A DNA stretch of 64,000 nucleotides from Callipepla californica brunnescens (taxonomy: Eukaryota; Chordata; Aves; Galliformes; Odontophoridae). The DNA lies in the NCBI GenBank assembly GCA_023055505.1, contig JALIRH010000004.1, forward strand, positions 18,533,368-18,597,367, written 5' to 3'. The notes beneath the pieces are model-generated. The model was not told the DNA's origin. It worked only from the letters and a program-made list of their open reading frames with translations, and did no database searches. Positions 47,533-59,677 of the stretch are shown piece after piece (the stretch's first letter is position 1; every line of letters starts with the position of its first letter). The position numbers and the translations under genes were made by a program.

Positions 47533-50219
47533 CTGCACCTGTGTGTCACAGAGTGTCCCAGCAGCTGTAAGCCTATGGGTGGCACTGAGACACAGGATTC
47601 TCAGAAACAGCACTGCAAGTCCCGCTCTTGAGCACAGCCTCATTGTTTTTTAAGGGTCTAAAGAGGGTTGTGTGTGCACATACACGCGATGTGCATTCAA
47701 TACACATGCAGTGCAACACCAGCCAGGATGGCTGTTTTCCTTTCAGGATGGTGACCCTGTCTGAGGGAAGCTGATGAAACCCTACAGGAGGGAGATCTGA
47801 GTCATGAGAACCTTCTAATGGAAACTTACTTCCTGGCCTCCTTTTTGCTGCTCACTGAGAACAGAAGATGAACTAGGATGTGGTGGAGAGAAGCTGCAAT
47901 GGTATGAGCTCTCTGGAGCATGATAAGCAGTTTTCGTTCCTATAAAACATGAAGTCCTTCGGTATCTTTGCTCTTTCCTGCTTCTTGTTCCTCCCCTTTG
48001 CCCTCCTTCCTCCTGGCCCAGCTACGGGAGCAGCCCGTGGTGACTGGTCACACATCCATTCAGCAACACGCGAGGTCCCATCATTTATAATTCTTAGACA
48101 CACAATCTGCCACTTTCACATACGGAAATTCCCAAAGGTCAGAGAAGGGAAATGGTTAATTCCTTTTATTCAATACCTAACCTCCCCCCTCATCCCCCAC
48201 TTCCCACCCCCACCCTGTGTGAACAGGAAGCTTGAAAAGGAAAAGCTTTCTGAATCCAGCAGCTGGGAATGGAGGAATCCTGGAACTGTATGCTGCAGAA
48301 GCTTGGAGACAACAATAAGGGTTCCCTCCCCCACCCCCAACCAAAGAGCAAGTATATATATAAAGTAGTTATCTCTTCAGACAAACACATGGGGAATGGG
48401 AGGGTCAAAATCCCAGCAGGCAAGCGCTGAATTGGCTGAAGCTCCAGCAAGGAGGAGGAGACCCCTGTGTATGCACACCAGCATGGTAAGCTGGAAGCAC
48501 TGGGAAGAAGCCAAACCAGGTGATGCTCATGCAGGTGTGGTTTATGACTTGACCTTGTTTGCATTGCTCTCTGAAACACTGTATGGCGCGATGTGGACCT
48601 GAACGTCGCACACAGGGTTGTTCTCTCCGTAGGACTGGCCACAGGCACCAATTTTCAGTCCTTTCAGATGTGGAAATGACTAAAATTTGAGCTATCCTTG
48701 GATTTTTCCTGTCAGAGTGGGAAGATGAGGATGATTTGCTTAGTAATTACCAGAGTGCCTGACAGGACTGATGGTTTCTTCAACAAAGTGTGTCACTGCT
48801 GCAGCTGCATGGGGGTGGGAAGAGCTGTGCTTGGAGTGAAGCTGTGTAGATGCCTTGGTGTCAGTTTTTGGCTCATCTTGTCTCAGTTTGCCCTCTTGAA
48901 GCCTACAGAAGCAAATACACACATACAAGCATTGCAAATTGTTGCACATCCATGTAACGATGGCTTTGTCCTGTGAACCATAGTGTACCATCAGCCCTAC
49001 GAAGGGCTTCCACAACTGGAGATGGCAACATCAAGAGAGCAATCCAGTGGCCAAGCTGCACCGTTCCTCTGCATTTGTATCACTAAATCTCTTTCTCCAG
49101 GACTCAAAGACACACCTACATTTGGCTTATAATAAAACTAACTGTGCTCTTTGTATATTTCCCCTTTTGAACCTTGGCCAGGATCTCATTACAGACCAGG
49201 GACACATTCACAAGCCACCTGAATGCAGCCACTGCTCCATCACAGGGCTTTTTCTCCCACCGCTGCTACAATGCTGCTTGCTGCTCCCCCGCACCCTGCC
49301 CTGATGGACTCATGGCTGGTGGGGCTGTGTGTCCCTGTCCCACTGCTCATTCATTGCTTTCCTGCACCCAGGGCCAAGTCTGTGCATGGGACTGTGAGCT
49401 GCAGCCCTTGGAGGGCTGGCAGAGCTGTGCCGTGCTGGAAGAGGAAGTAGCAACTGCCTGAGTCACAGTTGATGTAAATACCTCATCATATTTGACAACT
49501 GCTCTAAGGCAAGTCTTCATTAGTAGTATTTTGTTCTACTTTGGGGAGTGCTTTCTGAGGTTTTCCTTTTTTTTTCCTCACTCTCTTGTTTGTAACACCT
49601 CCTTTGAACTTGCGACAATAAAATTTCCTTCCCCACTGATTTAGTCCTTTTCCACTTGGCATGCATGGACATTTTCTCTGCTGTTTCTATGGAACTGAGG
49701 TCCCCATGAGTCCCTTTTGTTTACTTCCTTGTAAGCAGTCGAGCATCGTTGGTGAGGTCAGGGGAAGGTGTGTGGCTCAGGGAGTAGCAAGAGCAGTGTC
49801 GGCAGCAGCAGTAGGCTGTAAAATAACCCAGCCTTGACACCTATCCCATCTACAGGCTCATGCTGTAAGGATGCCAAGGTATTCACAAAATACAATTAAG
49901 AAAGCTAAATAGAAGATTTCCTTCTGAAAACATTTATGTTCACATTCCTCCTCAGCTTTGGCTCTCCTGTCCCTCAGTTTTCATTTTTGAGTGGAGGGAA
50001 AGATAACTAACCTGAAAGAAAACAGGACATCCACCTCCATTCTGACTGCAGCGCTGATAAGCAGTTTTCATTAAAAGTTACCTTAGAAATAGGCAATGAC
50101 TTTGAAAATACTTTTAAAAAAAAATCCTTATTGTCATGCACTGTGCAACTGCTCCCTAGCACTGCTCTAGCTGCAGTCCCTTAACCCAGGCACTCTCCCT
50201 CTGAGCAGAGGGCTTACAG
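47533..50219. other. Unique non-coding sequence with a C-rich G4 strand
   Basis: Holds the C-run block at 48184-48215, a second C-rich patch near 48328-48340 and TATATATATAAA near 48353. A frame at 47949-48368 begins with a hydrophobic signal-like stretch but has no other support. No transposon seen. Confidence 0.6.
48184..48215 (-). other. G-quadruplex-forming sequence (minus strand)
   Basis: The plus strand shows C-runs of 6, 5, 3, 5 and 3 separated by spacers of 1-4 nt (48184-48189, 48194-48198, 48203-48205, 48207-48211, 48213-48215). On the minus strand this gives five G-runs with short loops, a canonical G4 motif with redundancy. The plus strand could form an i-motif. Confidence 0.8.
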
Positions 50220-50446
50220 GATTTAGACTGGGTATAAGGAAGTTTTTTGCAATAAGGTGGGTGAGGCACTGGAGCATGTTCTCCAGAGAGGGAGTAGATG
50301 CCCTGTCCCTGGAGACACTTAGGTCAGGCAGGGCAGGGCTCTGAGCTCTCTGATGTAGCTGTGATTGTCCCTGTTCATTGCGGGGGAGTTGGACTAGATG
50401 ACCTTGAAAGTCCCACCCAACTCACATAATTCTGTGAATCTGATTC
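50220..50446 (+). mobile_element. CR1 LINE 3' fragment, 5'-truncated
   Basis: GATTTAGACTGGGTATAAGG, AGTTTTTTGC, GTGGGTGAGGCACTGGAGCA, CTCCAGAGAGGGAGTAGATG, CCCTGTCCCTGGAGACACTT, GGGGGAGTTGGACTAGATGA and CTTGAAAGTCCCACCCAACTC, ending AATTCTGTGAATCTGATTC. This is one of the more complete copies here, at about 225 bp. No open reverse-transcriptase segment. Confidence 0.95.
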
Positions 50447-53062
50447 TACAGTTCCTCCTCTTTAGTGCATGCCTCAGAGCCTGGACCATCGCTGTCCCCA
50501 GCTGGATATGTCATCACAGTGCTACCACCGCTGGTCTCCTCTGCAGGGAGCAACCACAGCATCTCTCCCATCTGGCGTGGACAGCTTGGGTCATTAGACA
50601 AGGGATGGGAGAAATAACGGCTCCACCAACACATGGTGTGGAGGTAAATGAAAAGAGAGGAGAGCAATGGTGGGGAAGTGGATGATATAGCTGAAATCTA
50701 ACCTTCATCACATCTTCTGTACTTCACCTGTGCACAGTGACTCTGTTAGGAAAAAAAACAACACAGTGTTCAGTATCTTAAAGATTAAAGCAGTTTGGTG
50801 ATGGAAGTAGGAAGCTGCTGAAGAACCAACTAATCACGTTTCTTTGTACTGGCTCTTGCAATAATATAGCAATGAAAGACTTTTAACTTCCTGAGTTCCT
50901 CAATATACTTCCTCTTACTTAATATCTTTGTTATGTGAATGCAATTTCTGTTCCCATGAACAAGGAGTACACTTCTTCTTAGTTTCCAAACATTATCGAG
51001 AATCTGAGAATATGTTTTTTTGAGTAATTACATCAGGTCTGGCTGTTGTGATATGGAAATTACTTTTATTTTTCTCATCAGTCCTCAAATTCCTACCATC
51101 TGAGTAGGGTAGGAGAGCAAGGACAATGTGTGTGGTGCCTGAGCACCTTTGGAAGACTAGGCTTATTTTCAGAAGTGCCATCGCTATTTACAGACCTAAA
51201 TCCAAGCGACTTTCTCAAATGCTTCAGACCAGATCCTCAAAAATAGTCAGATGTTTCGTATAGAGGGAAGTCAATGACAATTACACACTGAAATTCATTG
51301 ACTGTGGTTGGAAAGTAGAGTCAGGGCTCTAAATCACAGAAGCATTTTTGGAGGTGTAACTCAAGAAGCCTAAGGCTGATCTGAGCTGTGACAGTGTAAG
51401 GCCAGCACAGGAGCTGCAGAGGGCTGGGCTGGGGCTGAGGCTGTGGGGAGGAAGCCTAGCAGCTTGTTTGTGTTCTCTGGAAGGCAAGCATAATTCACCA
51501 AACAAATGTCAGGAGGGTCACATCCCACTCTCCTGGCAGCAAGGAGAATTAAGTGGGGAAGAAACCTGTCTAAGAGATGGTGCACTAGGCTGAGTCTTCC
51601 AAATGTTTGCAAGACTGTGGACTGAGAGCTGGGGCTCAGCCCTGCCTTTGATCCTGGCCCGTTAGTGCTGTTACATTGTTGGTTCCAGGAGAATCCACAT
51701 CTTGGAGAGAGAGGTGGTTCCCCAGGGGCTGTGGCGTAAGGGGGTGGGTATGGCAGACAGATGGCCCATTTTCTGGCTGTGCTTAACTCAGCATAGCTGC
51801 AGGTGTCGTGCATCGTGCTGAGGAGTATTGCTGTGGCAGAGTGACTCAGGTTGGTTTACTGACCTGGCGAAAAAAAAATGATGCACCAAAAAAATAAAGG
51901 AAAAATCTTCTATCAGGTCTTTCAGTAGCTCACAGACTTGCTGCTTCCAGTGCAAGGGTGGTGCCAGAAGCGTGTGGCTGGGAGCAGGCAGGAAGAGCAG
52001 GACCACCCCTTTCACCCACGATCAGATCATATTAAGCCCAAATGGGAAACTGCACCCTGAGGGTCAGCAGATAGTCCTGTTGGTCATTGCGCAGCCGGAG
52101 TCCCCATTGTTCAGGCCTATTTTCATGGGTGTAACCCTGCTGGTGCTAACACTGTTGTCTCTGCTACATCTCCACAGGTCTTGGAGAGAAGCAGAGGTTT
52201 GCTGGCTTAGAAGAAAGCTTGCTTCCCAGGTTTTAGTGTGATCTGAACTGCACTGGCTGTGACCAGGCAAAATGGCCTTGCTGAATTAAGCCAGACAGAA
52301 GAAGGAAACCCTCTAAAAAATTATGTCCCTATAGGTAAAAGGGTAAGAGTGAGAGAAGGATAGCTTGGGAGCACTGGTAAGGAAACAAGAGCTCCAGGAT
52401 AATGTAATCAGGAACATCCTTCAGCCAACTACAGCGCATGCACTTTATCTGCAGATCTTACCCTTGGTGTTATTCAGTTCATATGCTCTCAAGTCACCAC
52501 AAAAGAGCAAAAAATGAGCCATCAGGATGATCTGAGAACTCACCCTTTCTGTCCTCAGCCCTGGCTGATAGCACAGGTAATGATTTATTTTCATTTCTAT
52601 GTATTTTATGTGAATCTGATCAATGTTCCCAGCAATGTCAGTGACAAAACACCAGACAGTAGCAGAGAGCTGAGGGTCCTCTGTCAGCAGCAGCCCCAGT
52701 GTGGTTGCTGCTGGAAGGGAGGTGCTGAGAACCTGGCCAGATACTCAAGCCTTCATTTGTTTTGCTGCCCCACTTAATCCTCACAGCGTCTGAAGCCAGA
52801 AACGCTTCACTTAGATTAATGAGCCAAACTAAAACAAACCCGCAGGCTTCTAGCACATGAGCTCCTGTTTAACACTGTAAGACCCGCTACCAACAGCAGC
52901 TTGGCTGAGGTACAGCTCACTAAGAGGAAAGCTCCTCTTTTCCCCTTTTGGGGTCTACTCCAGAGAAGAGGGGCTGGTGAGAGACACTGAGGACTGAATC
53001 CATTGGAGTTTGTGCTGCTGCTGCCACCCAGATACTCATTCCCAGCCAAGGTGTGCTGGTAG
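50447..53062. other. Unique non-coding sequence, no recognisable gene
   Basis: Open frames of up to 147 codons (51370-51813, minus strand) with no recognisable product. Small A-rich runs occur near 51868-51890. Nothing else recognised. Confidence 0.65.
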
Positions 53063-53311
53063 ATCATAGAATCATTAAGATTGGAAGGACTACTAAGTTC
53101 ATCTTGTCCAACCATCAGTCCATGCCTGTGACCACTCTAGACCATGTCCCCCAGTGCCACATCTAAATGTTTCTGGTACACCACCAGGGATGGTAACTCC
53201 ACCACCTCCCTGGGCAGCCTGTTCCAATTCCTCACTGCTCTTTCTGAAGAAGAACTTTTTCCTGATATCCAACCTTAACTGCTCCTGGTGCAACTTAAGG
53301 CCATTAGATGC
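53063..53311 (-). mobile_element. CR1 LINE 3' fragment, 5'-truncated
   Basis: The plus-strand text begins ATCATAGAATCATTAAGATT and GGAAGGACTACTAAGTTCAT. It continues CTTGTCCAACCATCAGTCC, CCAGTGCCACATCTAAATG, CACCACCTCCCTGGGCAGCC, TTCCAATTCCTCACTGCTC and GAACTTTTTCCTGATATCC up to CAACTTAAGGCCATTAGATG. Reverse-complemented, this is the CR1 tail, reaching further 5' than the other copies. It is the longest fragment in the window at about 250 bp and is inactive. Confidence 0.95.
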
Positions 53312-53565
53312 CCACCATGCGGCCACACCGAGCAGCTGCTGGAGGAACTCTGGGCAGAAAGTCATTGATTTGGCCTATAAGCCCTACCACTAAACAAAAA
53401 TATCTCACTGGTCTTATTTTGGAGTAGCTCCCACTTTTTTGTCATGTTGGTAAAAGAATTTCACTGCTTTATATTTATGGTGTATAAAGAGGTCCAACTC
53501 TCTTCTTCCTTTCTTCCTCAGAGATCCTGCCCAGATAGGAAATCCCAGACAAATTATAGCAAAGA
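53312..53565. other. Non-coding spacer
   Basis: Single-copy sequence between a CR1 fragment and an A-rich block. No gene recognised. Confidence 0.6.
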
Positions 53566-53740
53566 AAAAAAAAAAAAAAAGAAAAAAAAACCCTGAGCTG
53601 CAAATATAAAAAAAAGGGATGTGAGCAAAGACAACAAGTTAATGAAAAAAACCCACAGTTTTTAAAAGAGGCTAAAAAAAATTCATCTCAAGGAAGAAAG
53701 GGGGAAAAGGGAAGGAAGGAAAGGAGCTTCCCTCCTGCCA
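53566..53740. repeat. A-rich low-complexity block
   Basis: A15, a single G, then A9 (53566-53590). Further A7-A8 runs and a purine-rich GGGGGAAAAGGGAAGGAAGG segment continue to about 53720. No recognisable retroposed body precedes the A15 tract. Confidence 0.85.
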
Positions 53741-56700
53741 AGTGCACACAGCAACCTCCACTCTCTCAGAAGTGTTATTTCTAGCCAAAACCAAATGAAA
53801 GGCTTCTGTCTGAACTGAAATGAAAACATGCAGTTTTGAGATTGCCAGAACAGAGGTGATGAGAGGCTGCTGGCAGTGCAGGGCAAGCGAGGCAGGTGGG
53901 GAGCAGGAAAGGAAGCTTGAAAAGTTTGAAAGTCACTATCAGTGAATTTTGACTACAAAAAGAGTTATCTTAGTTTAGAATGATTGCTGCGATGCTGTAG
54001 AATGTATTTTTCCTGCTGTTTCTATTTGAAAGCATAGATAAAGGAAGTGCAACTCCTTCCTCCTGCAAATAAGTTATTCTGCATGGCAAAGTACTGCCAG
54101 GCACTCTGTTGCCGAAATGTGTTGCCCAAAGCTAGGCAGCTGCCTCCATGCAGGCAGAGAGCAGCTACTGTCACTTTGGGTGTTTCTTCCACACTTGAAC
54201 TGGGAATCCCTATGGGCAATCTCCACAGGCAATCTCTAAATTTTACATCCAGGCATGGGAATCCCCAGGCCTTTTAGGAAGAGCAAGTAGCAGAAAATCC
54301 TCCTAAATCCCATATGCTTTCTCCTCCCTGGGATTTCTCTGCTCATAAGCATCCCCACAGCAGTGGAACTCCACAAGGCTCCCTCCTGCTTGTGCAGTGA
54401 AGGAAGCCGGATGGAATTTCCCTTGTCATGCTGACACCCCGGCACCATGCCGTGTGCTACAACTTGGCACGTGTGACTCGACCTCTCTGCAGATGAGCAT
54501 GAGCTCGGCACAATTTCACCACGGTCAAGAGAGTCCCTGGAAAAAATGGAAATGGAACTCAGGCCAAAAAAATCCTGGCGACAGAGTGCTAGGATCATTG
54601 GACCATATCTCTTATTTGCAGTGGTGCAAATCAAGATATGCTTTTATTGCGGATAGCGTGAGGAGCATAGATGGAGGAAGATCAGTGACTGGGTTTAACT
54701 AACACCAGAAGTTGTATTTACGTCAACCAGAAAAGGGTGTCTTCTCTTGGATATTGTATTCAGAGTGTTCTGTAGCTCTGAGGTTTTATTTTCCTTTTCC
54801 TAACTATAAAATATAATAAAAAGAGATCAACATAAAGATAAGAACCTGAGCCAAGGGGCTGGCACTGGCTCCCTGCCGGCTGCCCAACTCCTTCCCCTTC
54901 ACCTCCTGGGGCAGCCAGGCACTGCAGGCAGCATTGCGGGGCACACCTGGGGCAGGTGAGCCCACACCACATCCTGCTTCACCCTCCACCACTGCAACCT
55001 CAGACCCAAGAAGCAATGGTTGTGCTGATATTGTCAAGTCCTAAAAACAGCTCTTGGGAAAACAGAAGAGCAGAGAGTTAGCCACTTAAATAAGAACGTT
55101 TGCTCAGGAGAAGCTGACTCCTTCAGAAAAAGAGGAGGCCCAGCTGTACCATGAGCAGGAGATTATTTATATGTGTAGAAATACATTTTTTTTAACTCAT
55201 ATCTCAGGCATCTGTGTTTACTCTGCTGGAAGCAGGTCAAGCTGGGAAGCGTTCTAGTTCATGCTGACATATACTGAAAGCTGTTCGCTGTTTCTGCTGG
55301 GAGCCTCTGAAAAGAAAACACAGCACTTGGGAATTAATACCAGAAGGGAGGACTTCATCTCCATGTTAGGGCAGGGAAAGGCAAGTTCTACCTGTGAGTG
55401 CAGGATGCAGCCATGCCCATAGGGTGCTGGTACCAGCCTCTGCGGGAAGACACATCTTTCTGTACTGATGTGCCCCAAACTCTGAGGTGCCACAGCTGCA
55501 TGAATGTCAACCCAGTAATGTCAGATACCACAGGACTTTTAGCAGCAGGGTCACCCATTCCTTTCCAGGTGTGCTACAGATGATGGATGTCCGAGCAGCA
55601 CATCACTCATGCAGCAGGCAGTGATTGAGACATGAAGACACAGATGCCTTCCTGTGAAATCTTGTTTCTAGGCTACGTACCAACCCTTGCAATTCTGTGA
55701 TCCTGTGTTCTTCCCGAACTCCTTCCACAAAAGCTAATGAGAGGCTGATTTACAAGAACAGTGTTTGTGTACACGGTTCTGTTGCTAGAGATTGGCCATG
55801 GTGACAAAAGGTTTCTGCAGCAGCTTGGTCACACAAATGATTTCAGGGACTCTAAGATAGCGGCTCCACAAAGAAGCGTTCCCATGGCTGGGCGCTATAT
55901 CAGCCATGAGAAATGACAGCAATATATCTGCCTAAGCAGGACTACTAGGTGCCACTCCAGAGATAAGCCTTCTAACCAGCCCAGCACACGTGTACATATA
56001 TCACAATTTACTGCAGTTTTCACTGGGGAAAAGAGCCATCAGGAGCATCCACCCCATGCAAAGTCCCGCAGTTCCCACAGGCTTCTGAGGTTTCTGACAG
56101 AACTGGGGCCAGCACTGTCCCCTGCAGTTGCTGAGTCATGCACCTCAGCCCCAGAGAACATGCAGGGTCACTGCCATCCTGGGAACAGCCGCTCTTCCAT
56201 CAGTGCGGGGGACAGCCATGAGCCCCCAGGCAAACAGATCTCCCCTGTTAGGTTGGGACAAAAGTACTAATGGCACCTTTGTAAAATACATGCCCAAAAA
56301 GGTTAGCCCTGGGAAGCCACCATGCCACAGCTTTTAATTACTCCTTTTCTGGACCTGACCTGTGGTTATGAATGCAATTGCACAGGCTGCCATGGCTGTG
56401 GTGCTCCATGGAGCGGGAAGAACTGCTAGCTGCAAGAGATGCCCCCACTACCTGGATTTAATCTCTTTGGCTCTGGGGCTTGTGGATGGCTTGCAACAGT
56501 ATGAAGCAGAGAAAATCTGCAATGCATAATAACAGCAATGTGTTTCAGAGGAGAGGACGTCCTTTTGCATCAGCAATTGTAGAGATGTCTCCCAGCTCAG
56601 CAAGACTCCCTAACCTCTGGCCAGCATCAGGCCAGCTGAAAGATTCCTCCCAGCCATGGAAACAGCAGCTTTGGCACTAGTAATGTCAAACAACAGCATT

Positions 56701-59608
56701 AGGACCCCCGAGGCCCTCAAAGATGATGCAAAGTCTAGCTGGATTGTCTGCTAATGTCCAAAACTTTTGAAAGCCTACAGCCATAGCAGTGTGGCCATGC
56801 TTCACTGCGTCACTCGGAGGCTGCCAGGCTCTGCATGCAGATGTGAAAGAAACTGTAGGAAAAAGCACTTTACAGCCTGCTCTGACATACTCCAGCCTTC
56901 CCAGGGACAGATTTATCTGCTGTGTGCTCTCCTCCTGTGCCCACTCAAAGCATGACTAGTTCTGCCACACGCCCGCCGCACGCCTGGCCAGCAGAACCCT
57001 GCAGAGGGGCTCCTCCATGGCGCAGGGCTGCTGATGCCCTGCTGGGATTGCTCCTCCCGGGGCAATGAATGGGCTGCTTTCCCAGGCTGCTGAGCAGCGC
57101 GGTTGTGTCTGTTAGTCTTTACGTGCCTCTCAAAGCAAACTGCATGTGGAAAAGGACCTGAGGAACTGTTGGCTGCGGTGGGGAGTGTCCTTTTGAGAGC
57201 TGAATTGTTATTTTCTCACCAGGTGCCTGGTTTCTTTCCTTGTGATCATCAGCAATATTTCTAGAAAATATGCGCCCTTTCTCTGTCCTCTACTACTAGA
57301 CCTCTACTGACACAGAGAGTGAAGAGTACCAGGAAACCTTTGGGATGTGCCTTCTCCAAATGCTTTTCTGTACAATATTCCTCCTTACTAAATTGCATGT
57401 GCTTCTTCCCAGAGCGGCTGAAAAATGCAGTCATGACATTGTGCCTAATAGTGACCACAATTGCAACCAGGTGACGATGCTGTTTTAGTTGATGTCCTGC
57501 CTCACAAGTCAGGGTGGGAAGCAGGCTCAGCAGCTCTTTGGATACTTCATCACCAGGAGCCCATATGCTATATCCAGGGATGCAAATTGTAAATTATGAT
57601 ACTCATCTCATCTTTCAAACACATGCCTCCATTCTATTTGGTCATATTACTACATGCTGACAAGGAGAAATCTCACTTTCCCAGTTTTGTGTCAGAATTA
57701 CTGGAGGTAAGATTTTAACTATTTAATCTCCAAAGACGGCAGCTTGCTTGCAGATTGAAGAAGAGCAGAAAGCCTGGAGTCTACTGAAATCATTCTGGGT
57801 CAGACTGCAAATACACAGTTCCATACAGAGTCTGAGTAATGCTCTTCTTTTCTGACTCTGACCACTATCCCACTAGCCCTACAGCATCCTCCATGCGTGC
57901 AAACGTCTCTGCACAGGTGAAATTGCTCTGACTCTTGGTCTGCTCACTTAAATGCATCAGTCCCCTTTCACCACAGTGTCAAGGATGGAGGATAAAAACA
58001 ATCCTGCCAGCACAGCAATGGGCCTCAGTAAATAACCTTACTTTATCCCTGACTTCACCTGTCTGTCCCACCCATTTATGGCCAAAATCACAAGCAGGAG
58101 CACACAGGTTATGGAACCAGTTAACATGGGAATACAATAGTGAAATAAACAACAAACACTGGATTCCAGGTCAGAGGAAGGTCTCTTTTTCCCCATCACA
58201 TAATTGAAAATGCTTCCCACAAACACCATGGAGTGTAGGCCATTGTGTGAGCTTAAGCTGCTCTAAAGGGTTGCAGTATCTTCCCTTGTTACATTCTCCA
58301 GTCCCTTGGGCAAAATAAGTATGTAAATAAAAAAGGTTAAATGTTTAAATCCAAGTTAAAAAAGGTTAGTTGAGCATCAGTGCCTAGCAGTCTCTAAATT
58401 CCTCCTCATTTGCCCCCCAAAAAGCCCAATAGTCTTGTATAAAGAGGATGCTAAGCAGCATCAATGAATGCTCTGTGGAGAGGGAAACAATGAACTTCGA
58501 TGAAACCCTGCAGGGAGCCCCAGGGAAGTTCCCTGCATTGCTGACATAGCAGCTGCACAGCTTTCCCATCTCCTGGAAATCTCACAATACTATTCACAGG
58601 TGACAGCTGATGGAAAAGCAACCGAGCCTCTCCTTGAGCTGGATTACCTTTGTCCCGAAGAGTCCTAAAAGTGACCCTACATGCTTCCCTCAGCACATGA
58701 CATGCAGCCTCACCATCCAGCTGGCACATTCATGACAGAGGAGGAGGTCAGTGCTGGCCTAAATCCTACAGAGGTAAAATGTCAGTGGAAGCTGTTCTGG
58801 GTGTAGAAGAAGCAATCTGGCTTCCTGGAAATGGGCTGCTGTGTGCTTCTAGATGGGATCCTGTAACTCTGTTCAACATTTGTTGCATCTCAAATGTGTT
58901 GCAAGAGGATACCCTACCATTAGCCATAAAAATCTCCATAAAAAGGGTTGATCCCAGCTTTCTTCTTCCATACCACACTTCTCTCCAGCTCTTCATCTGT
59001 GTGATCTCCAGCCAGCAGTCAGTGATGAGGATTTCTGAGATGGTCCTACAATGACTAGAACTGCAAGCACACAAAAGACTAAGACCATATTACATATCTG
59101 ATGAGCTGTATACAAACATCCAGAGAAGGGAAACAGAAAGCTGTTGGGTTCTGCTTACATTTCTTTGCCTGCCCCTGGGTTGCTTAGAGTATGCTTCCAA
59201 GCTTAACTTAACAGTGCAGTATTAGTCAGTGTGCTAACTAGCTGCTGTTTGCAAACTTCCATGTAACACTATTGTCCTCCACTTGCAGATTTCAGCAGGA
59301 ATCAAGCCTTAAAAACTTTTCCAACCAGCTGTACAACCTGGTATCCATCCTTTGCATTGGATTTTACATATGGCATGCTGACCAGGTCCCCTGTGACATG
59401 AAGTGCAAAAACACACTTCTTCTTTAGTGAGGACAGCAGTAGACACCATTTAGTCCATGGCATTTCATACAGCTTACAAATGCTTTATGTCAGCTCCTAA
59501 CCATTAGCGTTACTCTTTTCTTATTCCTAGCAATCACTTAAAGCCAAACAATTGAAATCTGTAGAACCTTCAGCTGGAGAATATGGTCTGATTTTTGAGT
59601 GGTCCTGA
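53741..59608. other. Unique non-coding sequence, no recognisable gene
   Basis: Mixed-composition single-copy DNA. Minus-strand frames at 58451-58729 and 58766-59074 lie end to end but are separated by several stops, including a TGA directly before the first ATG of the lower frame. No family was recognised in them. A small GC-rich patch occurs at about 56960-57110. Confidence 0.65.
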
Positions 59609-59677
59609 GAGGAGCCAGGAGTTGGACTGAATGATCCTTGTGGATCTCTTTTGAATTGGGATATTCTATGATTCTGC
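59609..59677 (+). mobile_element. CR1 LINE extreme 3' fragment
   Basis: AGGAGCCAGGAGTTGGACTG, AATGATCCTTGTGGATCTCT, TTTGAATTGGGATATTCTATG and ATTC match the last 70 bp of a CR1 subfamily with the GATCCTTGTGGGTCCCTTCC variant tail. Heavily 5'-truncated, no coding capacity. Confidence 0.9.

Noticed and set aside
47949..48368. 139-codon frame starting with a signal-peptide-like hydrophobic stretch (MKSFGIFALSCFLFLPFALL)
   Set aside because: TATAAAA directly abuts the ATG and so cannot be its promoter. The remainder is unordered composition, reads through a C-rich G4 block and shows no family features.
53566..53590. A15-G-A9 as the poly-A tail of a retroposed gene
   Set aside because: The upstream sequence shows no recognisable coding remnant and no flanking direct repeat. 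It is better treated as A-rich low complexity.
58451..59074. Two consecutive minus-strand frames resembling a single broken gene
   Set aside because: Several stops lie between them, one TGA directly precedes the lower ATG, and no family is recognisable in either. Chance is sufficient.
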